Source: Elusimicrobiaceae bacterium (lineage in GTDB: Bacteria > Elusimicrobiota > Elusimicrobia > Elusimicrobiales > Elusimicrobiaceae). From it: 46,448 nucleotides of DNA. The stretch covers positions 1-46,448 of the forward strand of contig JAEELM010000002.1 of NCBI GenBank assembly GCA_016282685.1, in the 5' to 3' direction. The notes below the pieces were generated by a model, which had not been told where the DNA came from, did not search any database, and saw only the letters and a program-made list of their open reading frames with translations. A program made the translations under genes and the position numbers. The first letter of the stretch is position 1. Every line of letters begins with the position of its first letter. Positions 25,907 through 32,821 of the stretch are shown one piece after another.

Positions 25907-26704
25907 TTATTTATAAACGTACGTCGTAAAGTCATGCGGAGGATAAGGAGCATCCTTTACTTTTTTAGGGGACTCATACGCGTAAGCTTCACCTGGTCTT
26001 GTTTGACGAGCAGAAAAATACAGCACATCACTCGCAAGTAACCCAGTTTCAAATCTTACCCAAAGGGCACGAGACCAATAAGCATTACCTTGTGCATCCC
26101 ATTTGCTAACATATTGCGTGTAAACGAGATGCTGTATATTAATAACACCTTTTGAGTTGTTAGTAACGGCTTCCATGCATCCTGGCCACGCTTTACATTC
26201 ATTTGTTATAAATGTATTACGCCACCCATACTGTCTGTAATACTCTACTAAAGCATGAGTGGAAGGTTCCTGCGGTAATGGGTGTCCTGGAAATTTTTTT
26301 ATTTCAGTAGGTGCAGGATACTTGGCATTTTCCCCTTCCTTGTCTGTGAGTCGTAAGAATTCATAAGCTTTTATTTGGCCGCTTTCGCGGGTTTGTGCGT
26401 AAAAACGATGTCCCCACACAGCTTCTTTTCCATTCCAACCGGAAATCCAATGTGCGACTTCAGTATCTACCAGTTGAAAGGAAATATCCTTGGAAGATTT
26501 TAATCCTACCCATTCCTGGCAGCCGGGCCATTCTTCGCACATTTGTTGCACGCGGTCATCAGCATAGATTTTGCGTTGGTTAACAGCCACTCTCTTAGCA
26601 TTGGCGGCTAATTCTTCTGTCGAGGTTTCTTTAGCACAAACGGATGAAGCGCTAATTAAAACCAACGCAAAAGTTATGGTTAGTGTTATTAGTTTTTTCA
26701 TCAT
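25907..26704 (-). CDS. secreted CxxWPGC tandem-family protein, copy 2
   Basis: A 265-residue paralogue with signal peptide and both cysteine motifs (CEEWPGC near residue 56, CKAWPGC near 173), FQLVDTEVAHWISGW, IKKFPGHPLPQEPSTHA, QYVSKWDAQGNAYW and AYAYESPKKV. It differs from copy 1 mainly in the linker after PSTHALVE, in the segment following the second cysteine motif, and in the C-terminal tail. Two ATG codons are adjacent; the outer has GAGG at the same four-base spacing as copy 1 and is used here. Separated from copy 1 by 30 bases and from copy 3 by 10 bases. Function unknown. Confidence 0.85.
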   Translation of the reverse strand: MMKKLITLTITFALVLISASSVCAKETSTEELAANAKRVAVNQRKIYADDRVQQMCEEWPGCQEWVGLKSSKDISFQLVDTEVAHWISGWNGKEAVWGHRFYAQTRESGQIKAYEFLRLTDKEGENAKYPAPTEIKKFPGHPLPQEPSTHALVEYYRQYGWRNTFITNECKAWPGCMEAVTNNSKGVINIQHLVYTQYVSKWDAQGNAYWSRALWVRFETGLLASDVLYFSARQTRPGEAYAYESPKKVKDAPYPPHDFTTYVYK

Positions 26705-26714
26705 TTTTCCTCAA

Positions 26715-27464
26715 TTAGAAAGGGTATTCCGGGTATTTCGGGAAGAGGCCCATTTCTTTCGGAGCGCTGTATGCATAAGACCCGTTGTGTCTGCTTTGAG
26801 AAGCCGTAAAATAGTAATTGAAGAAACTGAAGGAATCCGAAACTTTTACGTACAGTTTGTAGGTCCAGATAGCTTCCCCTTTTTCATCAAAATTAGAAAT
26901 GTATTGGCTACCTACTGCATCCTCAACTCCGAAACCGTGTTTCCACATCCATTCGCGGCAACCGGGGAAAGCATCACAGGCATCATTTTTTCTCAACGAC
27001 CACTTGATGTGCTGAGATGGGTTCCCTGCAATCGGGTGCCCCGGAAATTTTTTAATCAGTACGGGAGCATGGTAGTTATAGTCTTTGCTGGCCGTTCTGG
27101 TTCTTTCAAATTTATACGCTTTTGTTTGGCCGTTCTCTATTGTTTGCACATAAAAACGGTGATCCCAAACAGCTACTTTGCTGCCAAACTGGTTTAATTC
27201 CCACTTTTTTATCCAGCGTTCGGCTTCTGCGTCTGTTACGCGGAAAGTAGGGTTCGCTTGGACGCGAGAAGCAACCCATTCTTTACATCCGGTCCATTCT
27301 TCACACATGGTTTTCACACGGTCGTTAAGATAAACCGGGGCTTGGTTGGCTGCCGCGCGTTGTATGTTGGCGGTCAAATTTTTTGGGGCCTCTTTGGCCT
27401 GTACTAACGCAGTGGTAATCAAAACCAATGCGAAAGTTGTTGTCAGCTTTACTAGTTTTTTCAT
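26715..27464 (-). CDS. secreted CxxWPGC tandem-family protein, copy 3
   Basis: A 249-residue paralogue. Signal peptide MKKLVKLTTTFALVLITTAL, cleavage near VQA (residue 23). Half 1: C54-EEWTG-C60 (Thr replaces the Pro seen in the others), FRVTDAEAERW, VWDHRFYVQT, NGQTKAYKFER and LIKKFPGHP (137-144). Half 2: C163-DAFPG-C169 followed by REWMWKHG, QYISNFDEKGEAIW (187-200), KLYVKV, and NGSYAYSAPKEMGLFPKYP. AAGGAG precedes the ATG. This copy shows the two-half symmetry most clearly because both motifs end in C-(K/R)-E-W. Function unknown. Confidence 0.85.
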   Translation of the reverse strand: MKKLVKLTTTFALVLITTALVQAKEAPKNLTANIQRAAANQAPVYLNDRVKTMCEEWTGCKEWVASRVQANPTFRVTDAEAERWIKKWELNQFGSKVAVWDHRFYVQTIENGQTKAYKFERTRTASKDYNYHAPVLIKKFPGHPIAGNPSQHIKWSLRKNDACDAFPGCREWMWKHGFGVEDAVGSQYISNFDEKGEAIWTYKLYVKVSDSFSFFNYYFTASQSRHNGSYAYSAPKEMGLFPKYPEYPF

Positions 27465-27493
27465 TTTTTCTCCTTATTTTTATGTAGATTGTT

Positions 27494-28267
27494 TTACCAA
27501 ATGTCGTGGATCCAATATATATCGTCCCCTTCCAGACGATTCCCTTTTTCAAGGGTGTAGGGGCCTGCGTATTGTTTTTGCTTGGCTTCTATACTTACGT
27601 AATAACGTTTGGGGTAGCGCCCTCCTCCGAAAATAAACCGCACATGCAGGGCCATTCTCCAAAGGGGTTTGCCGGTGGTTTTGTCCCATACCACGCGTTG
27701 TTCTTCCGCAAAGACATCCACATGACTCCACAAATCCATTATTCCCACCAGCTGGAGCTGTGGCGCCCATTTTTGTTTGATTTCAGCAAGGGTGGGCTTT
27801 CCTTTGCTGTTAAGTGCATGTTTAGAAAGGGAATAGGTAAGAGGATGCCCTGGGAAAGTTTTAATTTTTTTAGGGGTATCCGGGTACGGATTGCGACAAT
27901 TGACTTGCGTATTTCGTTCAAACACGTAAGCTTGCGGTTTGGCGTCTTCGGTTACTTCCACATAGAAGTTTCGTTTCCACCCGCCATTACGGTTTTTGGT
28001 GTCGCCTGTATAATCTGTAAAATAGTATTCCACTTCCACATCGCGCACACGGAAAGAATTATTCTTTTTGTAACGCGATACCGCCCATTTTTCACATCCG
28101 GGCCATTCCGAACACATGGTCTTGGCGCGTGCATTGGTGTAAACGGGAATTTTGACCTGGCGTTTTATGTTATTGGCCAGCTCTTTAGATGTTTCGGTTG
28201 CTTGTACAGACATTGTGCCGATTAATACCAGCGCAAGCACCCCTATGATAGATATTAACTTTTTCAT
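27494..28267 (-). CDS. secreted CxxWPGC tandem-family protein, copy 4 (divergent second half)
   Basis: A 257-residue paralogue from ATG 28267. A GTG at 28279 is in frame, overlaps the stop of copy 5 in GTGA and would add MRNE; I prefer the ATG because nearly all other copies start MKKL. Signal peptide MKKLISIIGVLALVLIGTMS. Half 1: C52-SEWPG-C58, FRVRDVEVEYYF, KRNFYVEVTED and KKIKTFPGHP. Half 2 has lost the cysteine pair; it keeps a strand block EEQRVVWDKTTGKPLWRMALHVRF that resembles copy 7 rather than copies 1-3. The C-terminus lacks the usual P-x-x-I-K motif. Function unknown. Confidence 0.8.
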   Translation of the reverse strand: MKKLISIIGVLALVLIGTMSVQATETSKELANNIKRQVKIPVYTNARAKTMCSEWPGCEKWAVSRYKKNNSFRVRDVEVEYYFTDYTGDTKNRNGGWKRNFYVEVTEDAKPQAYVFERNTQVNCRNPYPDTPKKIKTFPGHPLTYSLSKHALNSKGKPTLAEIKQKWAPQLQLVGIMDLWSHVDVFAEEQRVVWDKTTGKPLWRMALHVRFIFGGGRYPKRYYVSIEAKQKQYAGPYTLEKGNRLEGDDIYWIHDIW

Positions 28268-28275
28268 TTCGTTTC

Positions 28276-29100
28276 TCACTCTTTATAAAAGGAAAAGTCC
28301 GGATAATTGGGGCATTGCTTAATTTCTTGTGGACCTTGGTAGACATACGACCCGCCTGCCCGTTTTTGCGTGGCACGGAAAACAAAAGATTTCGAGGAGC
28401 CCGACCAATAGAAAAATTGCACATACAAACTGCGTGCCCAGATAGCATTGCCTTCATTGTCATAACCGTGGATGTACTGCGCTTCTACTGCTCTACCCAC
28501 AGTGGACATTTTTTGTTTGCGTAATTTTTCACATTCATCCCATTTTGAACATTTTTGTAAACTGTTGTTAGAAAAAGACAGCTTATACCGTGCATGTTTG
28601 GAAGGGTTGCCCGGTATCGGATGCCCCGGAAATTTTTTTACTTCGGTAGGGTTTGGATAGGTAGTTTTCCCTTTTTCCCGGACTTCTTGAAATACATATG
28701 CTTTTGTTTGGCTGTTTTCTATATTCCCCATTGAAGTTACAATTCGAAACAGGGGGGAAAGAGAAGAATCTATTTTGCTGTTTTGGCGCGTTTTTACGTG
28801 CAAACGGTTTAACCAAATGGCTTTGTTCCCTTCCCAATAGCCAAGCCAATGTTCCACTTCTGCATCTTGTATCAAAAATGTTTTATCCTCGGCTACGCGT
28901 GCCATTGCCCATGATTCGCACCCGGGCCATTCCTGGCACATTTTCTTTACGCGGTTGTTGGCGTAAAAAGGAGCGCGATTAGCTGCCGCACGTTTTATAT
29001 TATTGGTTAAATCTCTAGGAGCAACTTCCGCGGCTTGTATTGCAGTCGCACTTGTCAAAAGAAGAGCAATACTTCCGGCGACAGATATTAATTTTCTCAT
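28276..29100 (-). CDS. secreted CxxWPGC tandem-family protein, copy 5 (with 22-residue insertion)
   Basis: A 274-residue paralogue, the longest. Signal peptide MRKLISVAGSIALLLTSATA. Half 1: C55-QEWPG-C61, FLIQDAEVEHW, IWLNRLHVKT and EVKKFPGHP (153-161). Half 2: C184-SKWDE-C190 (P-G changed to D-E), QYIHGYDNEGNAIW, RSLYVQF, GGSYVYQGPQEIK. Residues about 109-130 are absent from the other copies; at DNA level this 66-base block is bounded by the 8-base repeat GCTGTTTT (28711-28718 and 28777-28784). AAGGAGAAAAT precedes the ATG. Function unknown. Confidence 0.85.
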   Translation of the reverse strand: MRKLISVAGSIALLLTSATAIQAAEVAPRDLTNNIKRAAANRAPFYANNRVKKMCQEWPGCESWAMARVAEDKTFLIQDAEVEHWLGYWEGNKAIWLNRLHVKTRQNSKIDSSLSPLFRIVTSMGNIENSQTKAYVFQEVREKGKTTYPNPTEVKKFPGHPIPGNPSKHARYKLSFSNNSLQKCSKWDECEKLRKQKMSTVGRAVEAQYIHGYDNEGNAIWARSLYVQFFYWSGSSKSFVFRATQKRAGGSYVYQGPQEIKQCPNYPDFSFYKE

Positions 29101-29125
29101 ATTTTCTCCTTATTCAAATCTCCTT

Positions 29126-29845
29126 CTAGAACATTTGCGGAAGGGCCGGGAATCTCTTTATTTCTTGAGGAATTCTGTCGTGCGCATAACTACCGCCTGC
29201 TTTAGTTTGTTGTGAACGGAAGCGGAAGAAGCGGGATTGGTTCGGGCCGACCGATACATTTACGTATAAACTTAAACCCCATATAGCATTGCCCTGCTCA
29301 TCATATTTGACAATATACTGGCTGGGGATGGCTTTTGAGAAATAAAAGCGGTTGCTGAATAACCAATCCGCAAAGAAAGGAAAGTTTTTAACCTCTGCGG
29401 CTATATCTTTTTCGTAATTCAGTTTGATATGTTGAGAGAAATTTGTGGTAAACGGATGCCCCGGGAATTTTTTAATTTGTGCTGGTTTTCCGTAGGTATA
29501 ACTCCCCTCTTTATAGTTTTGCAAAAAACGATATGTTTTGGTTTTTCCGTTTTCGGTTATTTTTACGTAAAAACGATGCAGCCAGATGGATTGGCCCCCT
29601 TCCCATTTACTGAGCCACTGTTCCACTTCCGCATCTACTATGCGGAATGTTGGGTTTTTGGCTTCTTGGGCGATCATCCATTCTTCACATCCGGGCCACT
29701 CTGCGCACATTTGTTTGGCGCGCTGTTGACTGGCGACTCTTCCCACATTTTCATTCAAGTTTTTGGGAGATTCTTTGGCCTGTACCGTAAAGGCGCTAAT
29801 TGCGGTAAGTGCAATAATTCCTGTCATGGCTATCAGTTTTTTCAT
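29126..29845 (-). CDS. secreted CxxWPGC tandem-family protein, copy 6
   Basis: A 239-residue paralogue, the shortest. Signal peptide MKKLIAMTGIIALTAISAFT, cleavage near VQA. Half 1 (about 47-131): C47-AEWPG-C53, FRIVDAEVEQW, SIWLHRFYVKITENG, SYTYGKPAQIKKFPGHP. Half 2 (about 151-236): no cysteines, but QYIVKYDEQGNAIWG, LSLYVNV, FFRFRSQQTKAGGSYAHDRIPQEIKRFPALP lines up with half 1 block by block. It lacks the short Y-x-x-x-R segment before the first Cys that most copies have. CGGAGAA precedes the ATG. Function unknown. Confidence 0.85.
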   Translation of the reverse strand: MKKLIAMTGIIALTAISAFTVQAKESPKNLNENVGRVASQQRAKQMCAEWPGCEEWMIAQEAKNPTFRIVDAEVEQWLSKWEGGQSIWLHRFYVKITENGKTKTYRFLQNYKEGSYTYGKPAQIKKFPGHPFTTNFSQHIKLNYEKDIAAEVKNFPFFADWLFSNRFYFSKAIPSQYIVKYDEQGNAIWGLSLYVNVSVGPNQSRFFRFRSQQTKAGGSYAHDRIPQEIKRFPALPQMF

Positions 29846-29868
29846 AAGTTCTCCGTAATGTTTCCAAA

Positions 29869-30627
29869 TTAGTATTTTGTCGTAAAAGAAAACTCGGCTC
29901 TGTAAGGAGCTGCCTTTAAGATAGAGAGTGTTTTCTTTGCGCTAATATATTTAAACGGGGCTCCTGATTTTTGTTGACGGGCAATCACTGCCACATCATG
30001 GGCACCTTCCCCACGCTGTGTGATGTCAACTCGGCGCTCCCAGCGTGGATTGCCGTTTGTATCCCAAATAACACGTTGTTGTTCTACGGCGTATGATGCT
30101 ATTTCCCAAACGACATCCAATATGGCGGGCCATCTTTTACATAATTTGCTGTTTTTGGGTGGAAATTCACCATAGTAATCCCAGGATTCGAGCTCGTATT
30201 TGGCATGTTCGGATGGCATATCGGTAAACGGGTGCCCGGGGAATTTTTTAAATTTAAGTTCAGAAGGTTTAGTATAAAATTTTCTTTCTTTGGAAACGAA
30301 CACATAAGTTTTTGTTTGTAAATCTTCCATGGTCTCTACGTACAAATTATAATTCCACATAGAATTATCCCCTACATAATATTCTATTTCCGCATCAATA
30401 ATGACGAATGAAGGGTTTTCTTTGCGACGTTCAAGAGCCCATTTTTCACATCCGGGCCATTCGGAACACATGGTTTTTATGCGGTCAAACATGTAGTATT
30501 TTGACTGTTCCACCAACTTGTGCATGATGTTTTCTTTTACTTGTGGAATTTTTGTTTGTGCGTGCACGGGTGTCATGCCAATACAAGCAAGCGTTGCACC
30601 GAGCAATAAACAATTTAATTTTTTCAT
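29869..30627 (-). CDS. secreted CxxWPGC tandem-family protein, copy 7 (first in operon)
   Basis: A 252-residue paralogue, most diverged from the rest. Signal peptide MKKLNCLLLGATLACIGMTP, cleavage near VHA (residue 23). Half 1: C54-SEWPG-C60, FVIIDAEIEYYV, MWNYNLYVETMED and KFKKFPGHP. Half 2 keeps one cysteine (C163-KRWPA) and has EQQRVIWDTNGNPRW, shared with copy 4, then a tail that no longer fits the consensus. AAGGAG lies ahead of the ATG. It is nearest the presumed promoter and so would be transcribed first. Function unknown. Confidence 0.82.
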   Translation of the reverse strand: MKKLNCLLLGATLACIGMTPVHAQTKIPQVKENIMHKLVEQSKYYMFDRIKTMCSEWPGCEKWALERRKENPSFVIIDAEIEYYVGDNSMWNYNLYVETMEDLQTKTYVFVSKERKFYTKPSELKFKKFPGHPFTDMPSEHAKYELESWDYYGEFPPKNSKLCKRWPAILDVVWEIASYAVEQQRVIWDTNGNPRWERRVDITQRGEGAHDVAVIARQQKSGAPFKYISAKKTLSILKAAPYRAEFSFTTKY

Positions 30628-30661
30628 TCAAATTCTCCTTATTTTAAACTGCTTTGCTACC

Positions 30662-30691
30662 ATTCTAGCTATTTCCCTAAAATAACCACAA
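30662..30691 (-). promoter_or_regulatory. candidate promoter of the seven-gene operon
   Basis: On the minus strand TTGTGG (30691-30686) and TAGAAT (30667-30662) are 18 bases apart, 34 bases before the first start codon of the operon. An overlapping TTGACC (30698-30693) is a better -35 but has no good -10 at 17 bases. Prediction only. Confidence 0.35.
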
Positions 30692-30731
30692 GGGTCAAAA
30701 GGCCCATGTAGCAAGTGGGTCCTTTTGCCCC
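30692..30731. repeat. imperfect inverted repeat upstream of the tandem operon
   Basis: GGGTCAAAAGGCCCA (30692-30706) and TGGGTCCTTTTGCCCC (30716-30731) form a long hairpin around a nine-base loop, with one mismatch and one bulged base. It abuts the putative -35 region of the minus-strand operon and lies between it and the tRNA-Phe promoter. It has no T-run on either side; it could be an operator or an RNA structure. Confidence 0.5.
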
Positions 30732-30740
30732 TAGTTTGTA

Positions 30741-30769
30741 TTGCGTGCCGGAACAAAATTTAGTATTAT
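30741..30769 (+). promoter_or_regulatory. candidate promoter of tRNA-Phe
   Basis: TTGCGT (30741-30746) and TATTAT (30764-30769) with 17-base spacing. The -10 ends 11 bases before the tRNA, which gives a leader of about five bases. Good spacing, moderate -35 match. Confidence 0.5.
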
Positions 30770-30780
30770 ATTACTGTAAT

Positions 30781-30852
30781 GCCGAGGTAGCTCAGTGGTA
30801 GAGCACTGGTCTGAAAAACCAGGTGTCGACAGTTCGATCCTGTCCCTCGGCA
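30781..30852 (+). tRNA. tRNA-Phe (GAA)
   Basis: Cloverleaf is complete: acceptor GCCGAGG pairs with CCTCGGC, D arm GCTC/GAGC, anticodon stem CTGGT/ACCAG with loop CTGAAAA giving anticodon GAA (30813-30815), and T arm GACAG-TTCGATC-CTGTC. The discriminator is A at 30852. The CCA end is not encoded. A T-rich stretch follows. Confidence 0.96.
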
Positions 30853-30885
30853 TTCTTTTTTGCCTAATTTTTCACATTTCGCTTT

Positions 30886-31347
30886 CTATATAGCAGATCG
30901 GTTTTCAAATTCCCGTACGATTTTTTCCAAATACAAACGGTCTGTTTCGTCAAACCGTTCTTCTATGGGGGAGTCTATATCTAGTACCCCCCATATTTTT
31001 TTATTTTTGAAAATCGGTACGACAATTTCACTTCTAGAAGCACTATCGCAGGCAATGTGCCCGGGGAATTGATGTACATCTTTTACTATTTGGGTTTTGC
31101 CGGTTTTAGCGCACGTTCCGCATACGCCGCGGCCCAAAGCAATGCGTACACAAGCCGGTTTTCCCTGAAAAGGACCTAACACTAATTCTTCTGTTCTAAG
31201 TATATAGAACCCCGCCCAATTTACTTGAGGTAATCCCTGAAATAATACAGCGGCCATATTGGCCATATTAGCTATAACATCCGTCTCTGCCTCTAACAGG
31301 GAGGTAATTTGCGGGGACAAATTGTCATATATTTGTGTTTTTGTCAT
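30886..31347 (-). CDS. msrC: free methionine-(R)-sulfoxide reductase (GAF domain)
   Basis: Reduces free methionine-R-sulfoxide; oxidative damage repair in the cytoplasm. The 153-residue protein is a single GAF domain with the fRMsr pattern: NWAGFYIL, LGPFQGKPACVRI, GRGVCGTCAKTGKTQIVKDV, HIACDSASRSEIVVPIF and GVLDIDSP. The three conserved cysteines (in PACV, GVCG and IACD) that do the chemistry are present. No ribosome binding site is visible; TACAAT on the minus strand (31354-31359) ends six bases from the ATG, suggesting a leaderless transcript. Divergent from the oxidoreductase operon. Confidence 0.93.
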   Translation of the reverse strand: MTKTQIYDNLSPQITSLLEAETDVIANMANMAAVLFQGLPQVNWAGFYILRTEELVLGPFQGKPACVRIALGRGVCGTCAKTGKTQIVKDVHQFPGHIACDSASRSEIVVPIFKNKKIWGVLDIDSPIEERFDETDRLYLEKIVREFENRSAI

Positions 31348-31353
31348 AAAAAA

Positions 31354-31359
31354 ATTGTA
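31354..31359 (-). promoter_or_regulatory. -10-like element just upstream of msrC
   Basis: TACAAT on the minus strand with its 3' edge six bases from the ATG and only T residues between; no Shine-Dalgarno. A -35 box is not obvious. Confidence 0.35.
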
Positions 31360-31400
31360 GCAAAATTATTGTATCGTTATTTGAAAAGAAGTACACTGTA

Positions 31401-31406
31401 TATAAT
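31401..31406 (+). promoter_or_regulatory. -10 element for the 2-oxoacid oxidoreductase operon
   Basis: Perfect TATAAT 41 bases before the ferredoxin-subunit start. The only TTGAAA upstream (31381-31386) is at 14 bases, too close for an ideal -35. A small hairpin, TTTTAGG (31412-31418) / CCTAAAA (31425-31431), lies in the resulting leader. Confidence 0.4.
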
Positions 31407-31447
31407 AGGTTTTTTAGGTCTGTCCCTAAAAGCCGTATAGGAGGCTT

Positions 31448-31654
31448 ATGCCCAAGATTGAAGTGGACACAAACCGTTGTAAGGCGTGCTATTTGTGTGT
31501 AAATGTGTGCCCAAAAAAATGCTTAGAACCGTCAAAAGTTATTAGCAAAAAAGGGTATTTCCCGGCGCAGCAAATTCGGCCGGAGGATTGCATCGGTTGC
31601 AAAATGTGCTATTTGATGTGCCCGGATGTAGCCATTACCGTTTTTAAGGATTGA
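31448..31654 (+). CDS. 4Fe-4S ferredoxin-type subunit (delta) of 2-oxoacid:ferredoxin oxidoreductase
   Basis: A 68-residue dicluster ferredoxin that carries electrons from the TPP subunit to external ferredoxin. Two cluster motifs are visible: C-K-A-C-Y-L-C-V-N-V-C-P near residue 11 and C-I-G-C-K-M-C-Y-L-M-C-P near 50. GGAGG precedes the ATG. It is the first of four genes in delta-alpha-beta-gamma order; the next starts three bases after its stop. Confidence 0.93.
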   Translation: MPKIEVDTNRCKACYLCVNVCPKKCLEPSKVISKKGYFPAQQIRPEDCIGCKMCYLMCPDVAITVFKD

Positions 31655-31657
31655 TCT

Positions 31658-32821
31658 ATGACAGAGAAAACATTACGTAAAGGCAACGAAGCCTTGGCCG
31701 AAGGCGCTATCCGCGCCGGAGTACGATTTTTTGCCGGCTATCCCATTACCCCTCAAAATGAAGTCCCGGAATATATGTCTGCCTATATAGCAGATGCCGG
31801 TGGTGCTTTTGTGCAAGCAGAGAGTGAAGTAGCCGCTATCAACATGGTTTATGGGGCGGCCGCTACCGGCACGCGCAGTATGACCAGTTCTTCCTCTCCG
31901 GGGATTAGTTTGAAGCAAGAAGGTATTACTTATTTGGCCAGTGCCGATCTGCCCTGTTTAATTGTAAACGTGATGCGTGGTGGGCCGGGGTTGGGTAGCA
32001 TTTCCGGCGCACAGGGGGATTATTTCCAAGCGACCCGTGGTGGCGGAAACGGAGACTATCATATCATTGTGTTGGCCCCTAATTCTGTGGAAGAAATGGG
32101 AAATTTCCCTAAATTGGGTTTTGAATTGGCAGAAAAGTACCGTATGCCTTGTATGATATTGGCCGACGGTATTTTGGGCCAAATGATGGAAAGCATGGCC
32201 TTTAATTTTGATCCCGTCGATCCTAATAAAATTGGAAAATTCGACTGGGCAGTAGATATCCACAAAAACGGCCGCAAGAAAAACAAAGTGTTTTCCTATA
32301 AAGGCGATAATTTAATCGCTGACGTAACCCAGCGCGCTAAACGCTACGGACTTATCGAAAAAAATGAAGCGCGTTACGAAGCCCGAAATTGCAAAGGGGC
32401 TGATGTCATCTTGGTAGCGTATGGTTTATCTTCCCGTGCCTGTTTAGAAGCTGTAAGCAAAGCCGAAGAAAAAGGCCTTAAAGTGGGGCTTTTCCGCCCG
32501 ATTACGCTATGGCCGTTCCCCTCTCAGGCACTCAAAGAAGCTGCCCAAAAATCTAAAGGAGTTTTGGTAGTGGAACAGAGCTTGGGGCAACTGGTACAAG
32601 ATGTAAAATTGGCCCTTGGGGATAGTGTCCCTGTAGGGCTTAACGCCTATCCCGCAGGCGGCCAGCCCGATGGAGAACAGATTTTAACGGCGGCCAAGTC
32701 GCTCTTAACAGGTAAAAAAGAAGGGTTGTTTGATTTGCAAACGCATGCCAATGGTTTTACCTATGAATGTAAGCGCGATCTTTCGCTTGGCGTACAAGGC
32801 GATCGCAAGGGGGTAAAATAA
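31658..32821 (+). CDS. vorB: 2-oxoacid:ferredoxin oxidoreductase subunit alpha (VorB/KorA type)
   Basis: Alpha subunit of a CoA-dependent 2-oxoacid oxidoreductase that oxidatively decarboxylates branched-chain 2-oxoacids or 2-oxoglutarate, reducing ferredoxin. The 387-residue protein has GNEALAEGAIRAGVRFFAGYPITPQNEVPEYM (seen in residues 9-40), QAESEVAAINMVYGAAATG, TSSSSPGISLKQEGITYL and NVMRGGPGLGSI, the VorB/KorA hallmarks. The exact substrate is not decidable from sequence. It overlaps the beta gene by one base. In a fermenting anaerobe it probably serves amino-acid oxidation or reverse carboxylation. Confidence 0.9.
   Translation: MTEKTLRKGNEALAEGAIRAGVRFFAGYPITPQNEVPEYMSAYIADAGGAFVQAESEVAAINMVYGAAATGTRSMTSSSSPGISLKQEGITYLASADLPCLIVNVMRGGPGLGSISGAQGDYFQATRGGGNGDYHIIVLAPNSVEEMGNFPKLGFELAEKYRMPCMILADGILGQMMESMAFNFDPVDPNKIGKFDWAVDIHKNGRKKNKVFSYKGDNLIADVTQRAKRYGLIEKNEARYEARNCKGADVILVAYGLSSRACLEAVSKAEEKGLKVGLFRPITLWPFPSQALKEAAQKSKGVLVVEQSLGQLVQDVKLALGDSVPVGLNAYPAGGQPDGEQILTAAKSLLTGKKEGLFDLQTHANGFTYECKRDLSLGVQGDRKGVK

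Noticed and set aside
25085-26704. Lipoprotein signal (Cys near residue 22) in copies 1 and 2
   Set aside because: The residue before the Cys is Val, not Gly/Ala/Ser as a lipobox requires, and the other copies lack the Cys; an ordinary signal peptide cut after V-x-A fits better.
25085-30627. Plus-strand reading frames of 60-239 codons across the tandem family
   Set aside because: They run opposite to genes with signal peptides, ribosome binding sites and conserved motifs, carry no family signal, and are explained as antisense shadows.
25085-30627. CRISPR array or short DNA repeat array
   Set aside because: The repetition is at gene scale (about 0.8 kb units of paralogues), with no short regularly spaced repeats.
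30781-30885. Genomic island integrated at tRNA-Phe
   Set aside because: The tandem operon lies on the 5' side of the tRNA, no integrase is present, and no direct repeat of the tRNA 3' end was noticed near 25 kb.
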